A stretch of DNA of 64,000 bases from Mucilaginibacter sp. (GCA_031292485.1 JARLHA010000069.1:47883-111882); one strand, 5' to 3'; shown: positions 18,264-28,432, counted from the first letter of the stretch. Notes: generated from the letters alone by a model not told the origin. Numbers and translations: made by a program.

Positions 18264-19832
18264 TTATTTATCCCACCACACCCGGGTGGTCATTTTATCA
18301 CCACCGGTTAAGCCGGCTACTTCGGCGTTATAATTGGGTAAATTAGTAATTTTTTGGCTCGGCGGATAGGTTAGCCTGCGCGGGATAGTACCGTTGGTTA
18401 TATTGCCCGGGTAATTTACAGGCGTTAGGTTGGGATAACCGGTGCGACGCCAGTTGCTCCAGGTTTCATATTCGTCCATAAGGGTACACAGCCAGTATTG
18501 GGTGTTGATCTGGTCAAGGCCTATCGCATCATTATAGGCAACACCACTGTAGTAAGTTGCTGCATCGGCATCGCTAATGGCGGCAGTTCCTCCGTAAGCG
18601 GATAATTGGGTTACAGCAGCCAGTACGCCATTTTTATAGTGTGTTGCCGCACTGCCGGCAATTCCCCATCGTTTAGCGGCGTCAGCTAATAAAAGTTCGG
18701 TTTCGGCATAAGTAAGAATTAAATTTGGAGCGGCCGTATAAAGTATATTGTCATTCAACCGCGAATAACCGGCGATACCTGTGCTTGGTATCGAGTCGAG
18801 CTTGGTGATATCTGTACTGGGGTTATTACCGCCGACGATGAAGCCGGGAGGCATCCCGATTTGGTCTGCCGGAGTGTTATCACCGGTACTGTTTCCGTTA
18901 CTATCCTGCGAATAAATCCAGGCAACTACAGGTAAACGGGGATCGCTATTGTTTTTCATGTTACTGATAAAAGCGCTGGATAGCTTAAGATCCGTACTAT
19001 CATTCCCGAAAATTTCAAGGGCATCCCTGTTTTGCGTTAGCTGATTTCCGTCCTGGTGCTGAACGATAGCATTGTCGGCATTGCTCTTAAATGTATTGGT
19101 TGCCGCCTTTGTTACGTAGGCTTGAGCAGTGGTGGGATCAACTTTGGTTAAACGCATCGCCATCCTTACCAGTAAAGAATTGCCGAATTTCTTCCATTCA
19201 CCTATCTGGTCTGCCGCTGATAAATACAATACATCTCCGGTTGGCTTATCTGCTTTTTCATCCAGGCTATCAACGGCCTGCGATACTTCTTTGAGCATGT
19301 CGGTATAAATAACCTGTTGTTTATCATACACGGGCTGATAAATACGGGCGTAATAGCCCAGGCCCGCCTGGAAATAGGGGATGTCGCCATAAAGATCAGT
19401 AATTTGCTCAAATACCATGGCCTTCATGATGCGTGCCATTTGGTGAAGGTTCCTGTATTGCGGTTTATTGGCGGTAAGCTGGTAAAGCTCTACTGCCGGT
19501 TGCACCTCTGAGGTATAAGAATCCTGGAACATTTCGCCCATAGCGCCAATGTTATTTAAATATTTGTCGCCGTAATAAAACCCGGGGTTTGTTGAGGCAG
19601 TATGCTGTATAAAACAGGCAACGCCTCCCCATTTGGTGGCCCATGCGCTTCCGCCGAAACTAGTGCTCCCGGTATACATCAATTGAACAGTGGTTAACAA
19701 AAGATTGGGATTATATTGAGCTGCAGGAATAGCATCGGGATTGGTATTTACACCCGTCAATTCCTTTTTACAGGAGCTGGCAGTTACCATTATAAAAGCG
19801 GCTATGATTAAATATAGATATATAAATTTCAT
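18264..19832 (-). CDS. SusD/RagB-family nutrient-binding outer-membrane lipoprotein
   Basis: The signal peptide ends in a lipobox (MVTASSC) and is followed by ~500 residues with the SusD-like tetratricopeptide helical layout (ELYQLTANKPQYRNLHQMARIMKAM region; LTYAETELLLADAAKRWG). It is the surface lid that delivers ligand to the SusC-type transporter encoded directly upstream on the same strand (32-bp gap). No glycoside hydrolase or peptidase lies alongside, so the substrate is open. Confidence 0.9.
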   Translation of the reverse strand: MKFIYLYLIIAAFIMVTASSCKKELTGVNTNPDAIPAAQYNPNLLLTTVQLMYTGSTSFGGSAWATKWGGVACFIQHTASTNPGFYYGDKYLNNIGAMGEMFQDSYTSEVQPAVELYQLTANKPQYRNLHQMARIMKAMVFEQITDLYGDIPYFQAGLGYYARIYQPVYDKQQVIYTDMLKEVSQAVDSLDEKADKPTGDVLYLSAADQIGEWKKFGNSLLVRMAMRLTKVDPTTAQAYVTKAATNTFKSNADNAIVQHQDGNQLTQNRDALEIFGNDSTDLKLSSAFISNMKNNSDPRLPVVAWIYSQDSNGNSTGDNTPADQIGMPPGFIVGGNNPSTDITKLDSIPSTGIAGYSRLNDNILYTAAPNLILTYAETELLLADAAKRWGIAGSAATHYKNGVLAAVTQLSAYGGTAAISDADAATYYSGVAYNDAIGLDQINTQYWLCTLMDEYETWSNWRRTGYPNLTPVNYPGNITNGTIPRRLTYPPSQKITNLPNYNAEVAGLTGGDKMTTRVWWDK

Positions 19833-19864
19833 CTCTGTTATTTTTAATGTTTACACCTGCTTGC

Positions 19865-22800
19865 TTACAATTTTATATTAAGGTTTAACCCCAATGTCCT
19901 CGAATAAGGAACTGCCGGCGCCTCGAGCCCCTGCGTGAATATCGAAGCAGAGTAAGTTGATTCCGGATCAATATTTGGGGTATGCTTCACGATAGTGAAC
20001 ACATTGTGACATACAAAACTCAGCCTTAATCCACGTATTTTATTGTTAAATAATTTTTTGACTGGAAAATCATACCCGAATATCAGCTGCCTGAATTTAA
20101 TAAAACTGGCATCATAAACAAACATCCCCTGATCGGCGCCATACCAGTTAGCATAATATTGCTGCGCAGTTTGCTGGTCAGTACCATACAACAGCGCCCG
20201 CCCCGGTAATGTTAATTTTGATAGCCCCTGCTGGTAGGCGATAAGGTTGGTGTTCGAAAACAATTTTCCCCCAAATTTTCCGTCGATCAGGAACGACAAA
20301 TTAAGGTGGCCGAACCTGAAAGTATTGTTAAGTCCCCCTGTCCAGGGGTTTTCGGCAGAGCCGAAGGATTTGGGCTGTGCAAGGGTGGGGTCAGGAGCGC
20401 CCAATCCCGGGTCGATGATAATATTCCCTTTGCTGTCACGCGCCGGGTCTAAGGCAAATATTTGAAAAGGCTCTTTACCCACAACCTGTTGGGTATACGC
20501 GGCAGAGCCCCAATCCTGCGCTTCGGCACCGAGCGTAATTTGATGCTGGCCACCCAGCGCTATCACTTTGCCTTTTATATATGCCGCGTTAAAGTCAATA
20601 TCCCATGAAAAATTTTCGCTTTTAAAAGGTGTTCCTCCTAATGCCAGTTCAACGCCGTTATAGTTGATCGTACCTACGTTAAGCAATGCAGAATTATAAC
20701 CCGATGTATAATCAATTGTTACCGGTATGATATCGTTTATTACATGCTTCTGGAAAACGGCAAGGTCAAATTTTAGCCGGTTTTTAAAAAAATCCATTTC
20801 TGTTCCAACTTCAAACTCTCTTCGTGAAGATGGTTTTAAGCCGCTGTTAGGCACCGTGCCATTTCCGGCCGTCCCTATCGGGAAAATTCCATTAGTAACC
20901 GTTAAGGTACCCCCGATGGAATAAGTTTGCAGCGTTTGATACGGATTATCAGCAGCGCCGCCAACATCGGCATAACTTACGCGTAACTTACCAAGGTCCA
21001 TGTCAGGAATGTGCAACAACTCCGAGAAAACAAACGAACCGCTGAACGAAGGGTATAAATAATTAACCTTTCCCGGCGCCAGCGTTGAATACCAGTCATT
21101 GCGGCCGGTTACGGTTAAATAAAAAAGATTTTTATATGATAAGTCAGCGCTTCCGTACACAGATTCAAATTCTTCGTTATTTAAAGCATATTGATCGGTT
21201 AAATTGATGAGATTACCTATGCTGTATAACCCGGGGATGGCAAAGTTTTGGCCATATGCCGTAACGAATTCACCGACAGATTTTCGGTAATTTGCACCGA
21301 GGAGTATATCGGCAGAAAAATTCTTGTTCAACTTGAATTTTTTTCCGGTTGTGAAATCGATATTTAATTCGGTTTGTTTTACATTTTGCTGGGTCATGTC
21401 TCCACTGGTACCCGTTACAACCAAATAGCCTGTTCCCGGGGGCTCTATATTGGTATTCCGATCATTAGTATAATCATCGGCTACTGCGAGTCCGATAAAA
21501 AAGCCATCATCAAAAGTATATTTAACATTCGCAGAGCCCGTGAAACGGTTGCGGTGAATAGCGCCCTGCAATTGATAAGCAGCGAAATAAGGGTTGGTGG
21601 TGTACGGGTCCGAAAAAGGATTCAACTCGTTGCCGTTTGCCATGGTGCCGTTATGGTTGGGGCCCGCTAAAGTAGTAATGTTGATATTGGGCGGCACAAA
21701 CATAGGGCCCCAGTTTAAATTGCCAACGGCATCTGAAACGTTGGGGGCATTTTTGGTATATTCTGATACGTATTGGGAAGAAAGATCAAGCGTTAAATTT
21801 TTCGCTAATTTAAGATTGGTGGTTTGATTGAATGTAAGGCGCTGAAGACCTGCGTTTGGTATATAACTTTGGTCATTCAAATCGCTAACCGAAAACCGGG
21901 TTGCGCCGTCGTCGCCAAACCCCTTACTAAAAGCTACGGTGTTGGTGAAATTGGCCCCGGGGCGATAAAAGCGGCCCAGGTTACCTATAGCTTGTTCGGA
22001 ATATGGCCTTTTAACGCCATCAAACTGATAAGTTTTTGTGCCATCCAATTTGGCCCCCCAACTGGATTCCATCGATCCTAAGGCGTCCGCCGCGCTTACC
22101 GGTTTGGCGCCATTGGATCCCTGCCCATAAACTGTTTGAAAATTGGTTTCATCAATCACCTGTTCACTCACGAAATTTGAGTTTATTTCAACGCCAAGCC
22201 CTTCGCCGCTTTTGCCTTTTTTGGTAGTGATCAATACCACGCCATTTGAACCGCGATAGCCATACAATGCGGTGGCCGCTGCGCCTTTTAATATCGATAT
22301 AGTTTCAATATCATCAGGGTTAATGTCACCTATGCCGTCGCCACCATCTTTACCACCATAACCACCCTGCACATCTGTGGTATTATAGTTGTTATTGACC
22401 AGGGGGATGCCGTTTAATACGTACAGGGGCTGATTGTTGCCTGTCATGCTGGTAATTCCGCGAATAACTACGTTGGTGGCCCCATTGGGTCCGGTGGCAA
22501 CACCGCTCACGTTTACCCCGGCTACCCGCCCTTCCAGGCTGTTTACAAAGCTATTTTCGCGTGCCTCGGTAATTGTAGCGCCCTTAACTTCAGATATGGA
22601 ATAACCAATGGCACGTTTTTCCTTTGTGATATTAAGCGCAGTAACCATAACGTCCTTAAGCTGCGTGGTTGATTGTTTTAATTTTACATCTATTGTTGTT
22701 TGGTTAGCAACAACAACTTCAAAGCGGTCATATCCGATGGTATAGAAAACTAACACGCTCCCGGTAGCAGCGGCAATGGAATAACCACCCTTTACATCGG

Positions 22801-23011
22801 TAGCAACCTTATTGGTGCCCCCCTTCACACTCACGGTAACGCCGGCAAGCTGCTCTTTTGTTTCGGCATCAGTTACTGTGCCCTTTATTGCCCTGGCCGA
22901 AGCATTATTCTGTGCCCGGGCCATACCCGTAACCAGTAAAATGAAAAGCGTTGTTAAGCAAGCATTTTTAAAAAGAAAAATTAAGCTGTTATGGTATAGT
23001 TTTTTTTGCAT
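19865..23011 (-). CDS. SusC/RagA-family TonB-dependent outer-membrane transporter
   Basis: The ATG at 23011 gives a signal peptide (MQKKLYHNSLIFLFKNAC... to ARAQ), so it is preferred over a frame reaching 23065. A carboxypeptidase-regulatory-like domain (IKGTVTDAETKEQLAGVTV) follows, then a TonB-dependent plug (VRGITSMTGNNQPLYVLNG) and a large barrel with the terminal NLNIKL. At 1048 residues it is typical in length. It forms a pair with the SusD-like protein. No anti-sigma/sigma pair of the usual regulated type is adjacent. Confidence 0.93.
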   Translation of the reverse strand: MQKKLYHNSLIFLFKNACLTTLFILLVTGMARAQNNASARAIKGTVTDAETKEQLAGVTVSVKGGTNKVATDVKGGYSIAAATGSVLVFYTIGYDRFEVVVANQTTIDVKLKQSTTQLKDVMVTALNITKEKRAIGYSISEVKGATITEARENSFVNSLEGRVAGVNVSGVATGPNGATNVVIRGITSMTGNNQPLYVLNGIPLVNNNYNTTDVQGGYGGKDGGDGIGDINPDDIETISILKGAAATALYGYRGSNGVVLITTKKGKSGEGLGVEINSNFVSEQVIDETNFQTVYGQGSNGAKPVSAADALGSMESSWGAKLDGTKTYQFDGVKRPYSEQAIGNLGRFYRPGANFTNTVAFSKGFGDDGATRFSVSDLNDQSYIPNAGLQRLTFNQTTNLKLAKNLTLDLSSQYVSEYTKNAPNVSDAVGNLNWGPMFVPPNINITTLAGPNHNGTMANGNELNPFSDPYTTNPYFAAYQLQGAIHRNRFTGSANVKYTFDDGFFIGLAVADDYTNDRNTNIEPPGTGYLVVTGTSGDMTQQNVKQTELNIDFTTGKKFKLNKNFSADILLGANYRKSVGEFVTAYGQNFAIPGLYSIGNLINLTDQYALNNEEFESVYGSADLSYKNLFYLTVTGRNDWYSTLAPGKVNYLYPSFSGSFVFSELLHIPDMDLGKLRVSYADVGGAADNPYQTLQTYSIGGTLTVTNGIFPIGTAGNGTVPNSGLKPSSRREFEVGTEMDFFKNRLKFDLAVFQKHVINDIIPVTIDYTSGYNSALLNVGTINYNGVELALGGTPFKSENFSWDIDFNAAYIKGKVIALGGQHQITLGAEAQDWGSAAYTQQVVGKEPFQIFALDPARDSKGNIIIDPGLGAPDPTLAQPKSFGSAENPWTGGLNNTFRFGHLNLSFLIDGKFGGKLFSNTNLIAYQQGLSKLTLPGRALLYGTDQQTAQQYYANWYGADQGMFVYDASFIKFRQLIFGYDFPVKKLFNNKIRGLRLSFVCHNVFTIVKHTPNIDPESTYSASIFTQGLEAPAVPYSRTLGLNLNIKL

Positions 23012-23733
23012 ACAATAAAATTTCAGGTAAAAAACTAATCGATCAAATTCTACGTCACAAATCATGACGGAAATTTACGCACTATTATATTCAGATTAGG
23101 TTTGAATATTAAGGCTTTTTCAGCATGAAATGACAAAAAGCATTTAAACGGGGATACTTTAGCTAAAATAATAAAAAATTATTTTAAAAGTTAGTGTAAC
23201 ACAAAAGTTATAAAGATTTAAAACGAAAAGGCAATGATTTTTAAAGAACGTATTGCTTTTTTAAGTACATGCTGGTTTTAAAGCGGTTTGCTTATCATTT
23301 ATCTGGTCAGTTATTAAACTATCTGCCGGGATGACGCCACTGCCCGCCTATACCCATGGGTACGTGATGGTTAAAAAAGTGTTTGCACTGGCTTGCTGAT
23401 TGCCATAGCAAGCCACCGGGAGCTTTTAATAAAAAAAGCAGCTGAATACCCAGCTGCTTTTTTGGAGACAAATTCTTGTTATAAGTATACTAGTGTCATG
23501 TCAACCATAAATTAACCAATCGTCAATCAACAAGTTCATTGAACGCAAAAAAATACAAAAAGGGTTTACAAAGGGTTTACACAATTTAAGGTTTACATTT
23601 TGTAAATATCTAATAATGAGTTATTTATATGCTTTTTCATAAAAATGGGTTTACACTATTTTGCATAACCCCCTCCCCGTATTTTTAAGCTCTTCTGATA
23701 AAACGAGAACGTCAACTTATTTGTGACATGACA
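23012..23733. other. 722-bp gene-free stretch
   Basis: It holds the AT-rich leader of the SusC gene, a hairpin TGGCTTGCT/AGCAAGCCA (23389-23415), a bidirectional terminator (23431-23463) and then a small palindrome-ended element (from 23490). No convincing reading frame was seen. Confidence 0.7.
23431..23463. terminator. bidirectional terminator hairpin
   Basis: AGCAGCTG...CAGCTGCT stem with a 6-nt loop, flanked by A7 on the left and T6 on the right, so it works on either strand. Confidence 0.75.
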
Positions 23734-23737
23734 CTAG
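23490..23737. mobile_element. MITE-like element with 14-bp terminal inverted repeats
   Basis: CTAGTGTCATGTCA (23490-23503) and its exact complement (23724-23737) bound 248 bp without a reading frame. The similarity continues imperfectly inward. The outermost CTAG is itself a palindrome and could be a 4-bp target duplication. Inside are three GGTTTACA-type direct repeats (about 23564-23612). The right end overlaps the stop codon TAG (23734-23736) of the neighbouring beta-barrel gene. It is probably a non-autonomous derivative of an IS. The parent element is not in the window. Confidence 0.7.
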
Positions 23738-24471
23738 AACTTAAGCGTCATCCCTAAAGTTGTTTGTATTTCGTTTATAGGAAGCGTGGTTTGAAAACGG
23801 CCTACTGTGCCGGTGTCGCCGCCTGTGTTTGTAATTTTTAAACCGCTTGAGGTTACATAATTAATACGGATCCCTACATCCCACGAATCGCTGAGCGTAT
23901 AACGCAAGCCTGCGCTGCCGCCATAGGCCAAAACTGTGGAACCCGAACTAAGCTGGTTATAGGTTGACCCCGAATTAGCCGAATAATCAAAAACAATGAT
24001 CAGCGACGGAGTGGAAGAACTTTTTATGATCCCGGCATCAGCCCTTAGGTCTAATATGAAATTTTTGTATAAAAAGGAATATTGAGGACCCGCCATTAAA
24101 TTTAAGTTATGGTACCTGTTTACCGAAGTTACTGATGTTTGGTTCTTAGTAAAACTGGCATTATAGCCATTTGCCAGGGTCTGATCATCGGCCTGGCTTA
24201 ATTCGCCCTGGTCCTGGAAGGAAAAGGTAGCGCCAATTGCCAGATTTTTATAAACATATACTGCACCGTCCAGGCCAAATGTTGTTCCTTTTTTTGCAAA
24301 GCCCGACTTGTTGTCGCTGTAATTAGTGGATGCAAAGCTGCCAAGGGGGATGGACGTACCACCCATAAATGTCAGATAACTTTTAGCAATTGGTTTGTCA
24401 TCCTGCGCTTTTGCATTTAAAGAGATTAAGGTGATTAAAATTGCAGATAGAATAGTAAGGTGTTTTTTCAT
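23734..24471 (-). CDS. outer-membrane beta-barrel protein
   Basis: The signal peptide (MKKHLTILSAILITLISLNAKAQ) is followed by ~220 residues of amphipathic strands ending in TTLGMTLKF, the C-terminal aromatic expected for a barrel. It is an OmpW/PorT-like small barrel of unknown ligand. The stop codon lies within the terminal CTAG of the adjacent palindromic element, yet the protein end looks complete, so the insertion was at or next to the stop. Confidence 0.8.
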   Translation of the reverse strand: MKKHLTILSAILITLISLNAKAQDDKPIAKSYLTFMGGTSIPLGSFASTNYSDNKSGFAKKGTTFGLDGAVYVYKNLAIGATFSFQDQGELSQADDQTLANGYNASFTKNQTSVTSVNRYHNLNLMAGPQYSFLYKNFILDLRADAGIIKSSSTPSLIIVFDYSANSGSTYNQLSSGSTVLAYGGSAGLRYTLSDSWDVGIRINYVTSSGLKITNTGGDTGTVGRFQTTLPINEIQTTLGMTLKF

Positions 24472-24691
24472 ATAAAAGTGCCGGGTGATCTATTTTGTTT
24501 GATGATAATATTAGTCCTGATGTAAATCCATCGGTTATGCAAACGTATAAAGGATTCCAATAGTATCCATATCAATTCTTAAAAAATGTTAAATTTTGCA
24601 TGTAACAATAGCAATACCTGCAATTTTAAGGATTTTAAAGGCGATTTTTTAGAAAAAAGGACATTTTATTCAGCTCGAACCGAAACGAAGC

Positions 24692-24720
24692 TCATTTCTG
24701 GCGCATAATGCCGGAAATGA
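24692..24720. terminator. hairpin between two leftward genes
   Basis: TCATTTC-t-GGC / GCC-g-GAAATGA stem with a 7-nt loop in the 291-bp gap 24472-24762. A poor T-run makes terminator function uncertain. The rest of the gap is AT-rich leader. Confidence 0.4.
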
Positions 24721-24762
24721 AGCAGTGATGAGGAGGTCAAGAAAAAGCTGAACTGATAAAGC

Positions 24763-25170
24763 CTATATTGCTTTCATTTTATTCCCTTTTGCATCATGGG
24801 TTACCTGCGCCATGCCAAGCTTTTCCATCAGCGGTGGAATATACGTACCGAAACGACCGCGAAGGCCTTTTTTTAGTCCATACCATCCGCCCACCGGGTT
24901 GTTCTCCGACCTGCCCCAGGCTTCTACCGTGCCTTCTTTGGCTGGTTTTTGTTCATCGGCGCTGCCCAGTTCTATCCAGTCGCCATGCTTTTTGAGCATT
25001 TCATGCAGGTCGGCCAGGCAACGGTAATCGTATAATAAAACGGTTTTGCCTACGGTGCAAACCAATACTTCTTTGCCGTCTTTTACATCGGTATGCATGG
25101 TATATTCCGAAGATAGCGGCGGTGTTTTTAACTGGCTGGGGTTTTCTTTTGTGCCGATCTGGTCTTTCAT
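24763..25170 (-). CDS. small hypothetical protein
   Basis: The 135-residue soluble protein has a GGWYGLKKGLRGRFGTYIPPL block near the C-terminus (two overlapping short motifs), and the middle (LVCTVGKTVLLYDYRCLADL) looks like an alpha/beta fold. There is no signal peptide and I do not recognise the family with confidence. The next gene upstream, also leftward, is a DUF1569 protein 65 bp away, so the two may be co-transcribed. Confidence 0.65.
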   Translation of the reverse strand: MKDQIGTKENPSQLKTPPLSSEYTMHTDVKDGKEVLVCTVGKTVLLYDYRCLADLHEMLKKHGDWIELGSADEQKPAKEGTVEAWGRSENNPVGGWYGLKKGLRGRFGTYIPPLMEKLGMAQVTHDAKGNKMKAI

Positions 25171-25235
25171 ATATTGGGCTGTTATAGGTTTGAAATTTGT
25201 TTTCTCAATTGGCTGATATTGAAAAACTACGGAAG

Positions 25236-25682
25236 CTAACAGCCGAATTGCCGCAAATGGTGGTCGATATGTTTATAAGCTAAACAACCTACTTGTTCCT
25301 TTGTCATTTTTCCAAAAAAAGGATGGATGAAGTATGGGTTTGAAAAATGAGCATTTTCTTCGATCATCGCAATCCACTTCTTTTTTTCAGCCACGACATC
25401 ACCTGAACCCTCCTTTACTTTAAGTTCAGGGGCTGTGGGGGTATTCCGCCCCGGAGGGTCATCATCTTTTAAAAAACCTTTCAAAGCCATTTTGCCGAAC
25501 AAACGACCGGGAAACGACCGCCTGCACTTTAGTTCGCCTGATATCATCTCTTCCCATAGCCTGCAATGTTTTATCATTTGGTAAACATTCATCTTGCCCC
25601 ATTTGGCAGCGCTTTGTTCATTAAGTGTATCGATCCGGGTAATCAATTCGTCCCGTGTTGTTTTGTCAAATACGGTTTTCAT
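25236..25682 (-). CDS. DUF1569 (DinB-superfamily) protein
   Basis: The 148-residue four-helix protein has the DUF1569 pattern: WGKMNVYQMIKHC near residue 30-42, then HPFFGKMTKEQVG and the terminal HIDHHLRQF. The His residues match the metal-binding positions of the DinB fold. Members may be metal-dependent transferases of low-molecular-weight thiols, but no specific reaction is known. Confidence 0.8.
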   Translation of the reverse strand: MKTVFDKTTRDELITRIDTLNEQSAAKWGKMNVYQMIKHCRLWEEMISGELKCRRSFPGRLFGKMALKGFLKDDDPPGRNTPTAPELKVKEGSGDVVAEKKKWIAMIEENAHFSNPYFIHPFFGKMTKEQVGCLAYKHIDHHLRQFGC

Positions 25683-25796
25683 CGAAATTTAAAATTGGGT
25701 TGCTGTTTGGTTGCTGCTAAGATAAGCGAATATTTTTTGATGATCGGCCAAAAAAAACTTAAGGAGAATAACGGCCCGGTTGATGAGCGGGAAATA

Positions 25797-25827
25797 TAAA
25801 AAAAAGGCGACCTTATCAGGCGCCTTG
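25797..25827 (-). terminator. rho-independent terminator of the small membrane-protein gene
   Basis: Read on the minus strand: AAGGCGCC-TGATAA-GGTCGCCTT followed by a run of eight T. Confidence 0.8.
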
Positions 25828-25851
25828 AATATCAGTAAAAACCGATAAATG

Positions 25852-26013
25852 TTATATAACCGTGGTGTCGCCCCTGATAAGCCCTATCAACAGGGAAATT
25901 ATTGCAATAACCAATAATACATGAATTATTCCGCCGACTGAGTAAGCGAACACGCCAATCGCCCACCCGATGATCAGGATGACTGCGATAATATAAAGGA
26001 TTGATCTCATCAT
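25852..26013 (-). CDS. lmo0937-family small membrane protein
   Basis: The 53-residue protein is almost wholly two hydrophobic helices (ILYIIAVILIIGWAIGVFAY and HVLLVIAIISLLIGLI), matching the lmo0937-type stress-associated small membrane proteins. Starts at 26013 or 26010 (consecutive Met codons) are equally good. A longer frame to 26091 adds a non-conserved stretch. It is followed by a good terminator, so it is monocistronic. Confidence 0.75.
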   Translation of the reverse strand: MMRSILYIIAVILIIGWAIGVFAYSVGGIIHVLLVIAIISLLIGLIRGDTTVI

Positions 26014-26168
26014 ATTTTGTTTTTTAGTAAATGTGCTTACCATAACAAAATAATCATGCCAAATCTCCGATAAACATATCATACTGGCCAATTATCGCCT
26101 TTATGTTTAGAAAAAGCTACAAATGGTAGAATTTTGCATAACAAGCTAATAAATCAGGGGTCCCGTGT

Positions 26169-27290
26169 TTAACCCGTCCTCTTCCGGTAATTTAAAACGG
26201 CCCAGCCGTTAAAGAATAAGGCAAAGCCAAGAATGGCGACAATGTGGAACCGGATGTCCATCAGCCCGCTGCCTTTTAACATCACCATGCGCATCACCTC
26301 GATAAAATAAGATACCGGGTTAAATTTGGTAACCCACTGCGCCCAGGCAGGCATACTTTCAATTGGGGTATATAATCCGCTGAGCAGGTTAAATATCATC
26401 GTAACAAAAAACGAAACCAGCATAGATTGCTGCTGCGTTTGGGCATAGGTTGACAGCAATAAGCCCAGGCCCAATACCGCAAGCAGGTATATCGAGGCGA
26501 AAATGTAAATGGTAAAATAGCTGCCCAAAGGCACAATTCCGTATACAACCCGGGCAATAATTAAACCAATGGTGAGGACGCTAAGGGCAAGCATCCAGAA
26601 GGGGATAAGCTTGCCTAAAATAAACTGGTATTTTTTTATCGGGCTCACATTGATCTGTTCAATCGTCCCCATTTCTTTTTCGCGCACGATATTATTTGCA
26701 GCAAATGAGGAGCCGATCATGGTAACCAGCATTACCAATATGCCGGGTACCATAAATACCCGGTAGTTCATGTGCGGATTATACCAATCAGAATAAGTTA
26801 CGTCAATGGTTGGCTGTGGGTTATACCTGGGCGCCTGGATCCATTGCATACGTACGTCCTGGTTATAGCCCTGTATGATTTGCTGCACATATGCCCCGCC
26901 GAGGCCCGCCTTAACGCCGTTAATGGCATTAACCGCCACAAATAAGGTAGCCTGGTTGTCTTTTACCAGGTCACGCTCAAAATGGGGTGGGATTTCCAGT
27001 ATCAGGTCGGTTTTATCCAGTTCAATAGCCTTGAGCCCCTGGTTAAATGTTGGGCTGTAGTCTTTGAGTTTGAAATATCCCGAAGCAATAATTTTATTGG
27101 TCAGGATGCGCGAATATTCTGTATGATCCTGGTCAACTACCCCAAGATTGATGTTTTTAATTTCATAATCGGCTGCAAGGGGCAAAATGAGTAACTGCAC
27201 CATCGGCATAATAAACAACACCCTGATGATCCCCGGGTCGCGGAATATTTGCTTCAGTTCTTTCTGCAATAAAAATTTCAACATTCTCAT
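26169..27290 (-). CDS. ABC-2 type exporter permease (YbhR/YhhJ-like), distal copy
   Basis: The 373-residue protein has an N-terminal helix, a ~140-residue extracytoplasmic domain and five C-terminal helices with the ABC-2 motif NNIVREKEMGTIEQINVSP. It overlaps the preceding permease gene by 4 bp. Together they form the heterodimeric membrane part of an exporter with the two ATPases, HlyD-type adaptor and TolC protein encoded upstream. Confidence 0.9.
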   Translation of the reverse strand: MRMLKFLLQKELKQIFRDPGIIRVLFIMPMVQLLILPLAADYEIKNINLGVVDQDHTEYSRILTNKIIASGYFKLKDYSPTFNQGLKAIELDKTDLILEIPPHFERDLVKDNQATLFVAVNAINGVKAGLGGAYVQQIIQGYNQDVRMQWIQAPRYNPQPTIDVTYSDWYNPHMNYRVFMVPGILVMLVTMIGSSFAANNIVREKEMGTIEQINVSPIKKYQFILGKLIPFWMLALSVLTIGLIIARVVYGIVPLGSYFTIYIFASIYLLAVLGLGLLLSTYAQTQQQSMLVSFFVTMIFNLLSGLYTPIESMPAWAQWVTKFNPVSYFIEVMRMVMLKGSGLMDIRFHIVAILGFALFFNGWAVLNYRKRTG

Positions 27291-28393
27291 GCCAGCCTGA
27301 TTTTAAATTTATAAATACTGATACCCAGCAGTGTCATGGTCATACCCACCAAAATCAGTGTTTCCTTCCAAACTGACGTAAAACCAAGCCCTTTGATCAT
27401 AATGTCTTTAATAATGATATAAAACCATTTCGATGGCACTACGTTTGAAATGATCTGCATCGGCAGCGGCATATTTTCTATCGGGAACATAAAGCCGCTG
27501 AACAAAAGCGTTGGCAAAAACAATGACATCATGGCGATAAACATGGCGGTTTGCTGCGTTTTTGCGCTGTTGGAGATTAATATACCCAATGACAGGGACG
27601 TGATGGTAAATAAGGTGCTCTCCGTCATCAAAAGCCATATGCTCCCCACAATAGGTACGTCAAGTACATAAACGCTAAGCAGTAATATGCTGACGATATT
27701 GAGCAGCGAAACAAAAAGGTAGGGGACAGCTTTCGCAATAATGATCCGGAATGGTTTTAAGGGCGATACCAGAATCACTTCCATGGTGCCCATTTCTTTT
27801 TCTTTTACAATGGCAATAGAGGTCATCATGGTGCAAACCAGCATCAATACCAAAGCCATTACGCCCGGCACAAAACTGTAGGCGCCTTTTAATTCAGGAT
27901 TGTAAAGCATCCGTACCTGGGTTTTGATAGTATAGGGCAATTGCTCGTTCTGGTTTAAACTTTGCTGGTAATCGTTGATAATGGAACTGGCATAATTCGT
28001 CAGCGTATTGGCCGTGTTAGGGTCTGATGCATCTGCAATCAGCTGGATTTGTGCGTGGTTGCTGTGCAGCAGGTCGTACCGGAAATTTACCGGGAAAACA
28101 ACAGCCATCCTGATCTTTCCCTGCCTGAAGGTGGCGCCGATATCCTGATCCGAATGCACATTTTTTACCAGGTTAAAGTAGCGGCTGGCTGCAATTTCTT
28201 TAGAAATGGTGGTCGAAGCCTGGTCCTGCGATTGGTCAAAAATGGCAATATTTGAATTTTTAACCTCATTGGTAAGCGCGAAGCCGTACAGAATGATCTG
28301 TACGATAGGCATCCATATCAATATAAACAGCGTGCGCCTGTCCCTCCAGATATGGAGCCATTCCTTTTTTACAAAAATTAAAAATTGCTTCAC
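27287..28393 (-). CDS. ABC-2 type exporter permease (YbhS-like), proximal copy
   Basis: The layout is the same as the next gene (N-terminal helix, large extracytoplasmic domain ~45-170, five helices, motif AIVKEKEMGTMEVILVSPL). It is separated from the ATPase gene upstream by a 236-bp spacer that contains a repeat element, which is unusual within this otherwise tightly packed operon. Confidence 0.9.
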   Translation of the reverse strand: MKQFLIFVKKEWLHIWRDRRTLFILIWMPIVQIILYGFALTNEVKNSNIAIFDQSQDQASTTISKEIAASRYFNLVKNVHSDQDIGATFRQGKIRMAVVFPVNFRYDLLHSNHAQIQLIADASDPNTANTLTNYASSIINDYQQSLNQNEQLPYTIKTQVRMLYNPELKGAYSFVPGVMALVLMLVCTMMTSIAIVKEKEMGTMEVILVSPLKPFRIIIAKAVPYLFVSLLNIVSILLLSVYVLDVPIVGSIWLLMTESTLFTITSLSLGILISNSAKTQQTAMFIAMMSLFLPTLLFSGFMFPIENMPLPMQIISNVVPSKWFYIIIKDIMIKGLGFTSVWKETLILVGMTMTLLGISIYKFKIRLA

Positions 28394-28432
28394 GTTTTAA
28401 TTAGTTTACAATGCCCGAATATTTATTTTTTA

